NCBI GenBank assembly: GCA_019321725.1
Contig: CM033108.1
Span: 8,264,060-8,328,059, forward strand
Direction: 5' to 3'
DNA length: 64,000 bases
From: Paulownia fortunei
Taxonomy: Eukaryota; Streptophyta; Magnoliopsida; Lamiales; Paulowniaceae
Below are positions 63,281 through 64,000 of the stretch, one piece after another. How positions within the stretch are numbered: position 1 is the first letter of the stretch; each line of letters starts with the position of its first letter. The notes under the pieces are model-generated. The model searched no databases and was not told where the DNA came from. It saw nothing but the letters and a program-made list of their open reading frames with translations. The position numbers were made by a program, and so were the translations under genes.

Positions 63281-64000
63281 GTCTTAGCATATCTGCTTCC
63301 TATCATTTTGGGATTGAGTCTACCTCGGTGCAATTCATTTTTTAGGAAGCAGACTGCCTCCGAATGTTTTTGTATGATAACAATTCTGGTGTATTTTCTT
63401 CAGGCATCTAAATTTGACTTCACATGGCTGTTTGGAGACTACTGGCTGCCTGCTTAAATGTATTCTACAATTCTGTTGGTCTGCATGACTAGCAGTGCTA
63501 TCTGCTAATCCAAGTGCTCTCCAGAGTTTTCACTTCTGCTGAGGGAGGACTGATTGTAAAAGAACTGAATTACAGTTATTTAGATGCTAAACTTGTCGCC
63601 TGCAGTGTTCACTGAAGTAACTGGCTGAGGATAATTTGAAAAATCTATCGTTTTGTCCTTGGATACAGAAAAAATCAGAAGTAATTCTCTGTTTTCTTCT
63701 GGACAAGATCTGGTAAATTGTCAGGTTGACATTCTTTTATACTGTTGTTTTGATGGTTAGAAGAAATTTCATTTGTACTTGTTCTGTCCTAATGCATGCG
63801 ATATTCCGGTTTATTGTTTTATTTTTGGGTTTGGGTGGGGGTGAGGGTGCGGGTGGGGTTGTTTACATCCGTGAACTTGGATTAAGAATTATTATGCTTT
63901 CTATCCTATTGAATTGTTTTTTCCAGTTCTCTCATTAATCTATTAAGTGGTTGGGCCTGAATGTTTTTGCTTCATGATATTGTAGTAAAGAGCGATCTAA
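63281..64000 (+). other. 3' UTR and downstream sequence of the zinc-finger gene
   Basis: GC content stays gene-like to about 63720, consistent with a long 3' UTR. No further gene is recognised before the edge; the open stretch at 63726-63938 contains a GGGTGGGGGTGAGGGTGCGGG run and no domain. Confidence 0.5.

Overview
This is plant nuclear DNA, almost certainly from a eudicot: spliced genes with GT-AG introns, very AT-rich intergenic sequence, and Copia, Gypsy, Mutator-like (MULE) and miniature inverted-repeat elements. Species cannot be named from the window. Two host genes lie at the ends, both on the + strand; nearly everything between is decayed mobile DNA.

Left end (1-4448): the 3' half of REV3, catalytic subunit of translesion DNA polymerase zeta, with four exons, all three family-B polymerase motifs and both C-terminal cysteine clusters. 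Right end (56925-63280): a complete five-exon gene for an organelle-targeted protein with two RanBP2-type zinc fingers, of the VAR3/OZ family (chloroplast development, organellar RNA editing or splicing), predicted at 790 residues.

Middle. 4590-9837 is a minus-strand Copia element with LTRs, primer binding site and broken gag, protease, integrase, RT and RNase H. About 11720-15099 is a Gypsy element that has lost most of pol and part of its 3' LTR. 15890-22690 is a MULE with hairpin-rich inverted repeats; it holds a broken MURA-type transposase and a broken spliced gene for a plant mobile domain (PMD/MAIN-like) protein. 25827-37117 is a large Athila/Tat-like Gypsy element carrying, between integrase and 3' LTR, a near full-length intronless copy of a LOG cytokinin-activating gene. 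39212-42119 is a foldback element interrupted by a second inverted-repeat element (39229-41237) with a 9-bp near-perfect target duplication. Further foldback elements lie at 24035-24963, 42400-43065 and 55575-56660; the first and last are one family. Two related elements (43760-45360 and 48180-49815) have cores expanded into TA-rich satellite DNA. A lone LTR fragment of the large Gypsy family lies at 46835-48168, with weaker LTR relics at 51440-53580.

No host gene in the middle looks intact. The most notable items are the LOG copy inside a retrotransposon, the MULE pairing a transposase with a PMD gene, and the nested, datable insertions. No rRNA, tRNA or CRISPR array was seen. All calls come from reading motifs and repeats by eye; family names rest on remembered domain signatures, not database searches.
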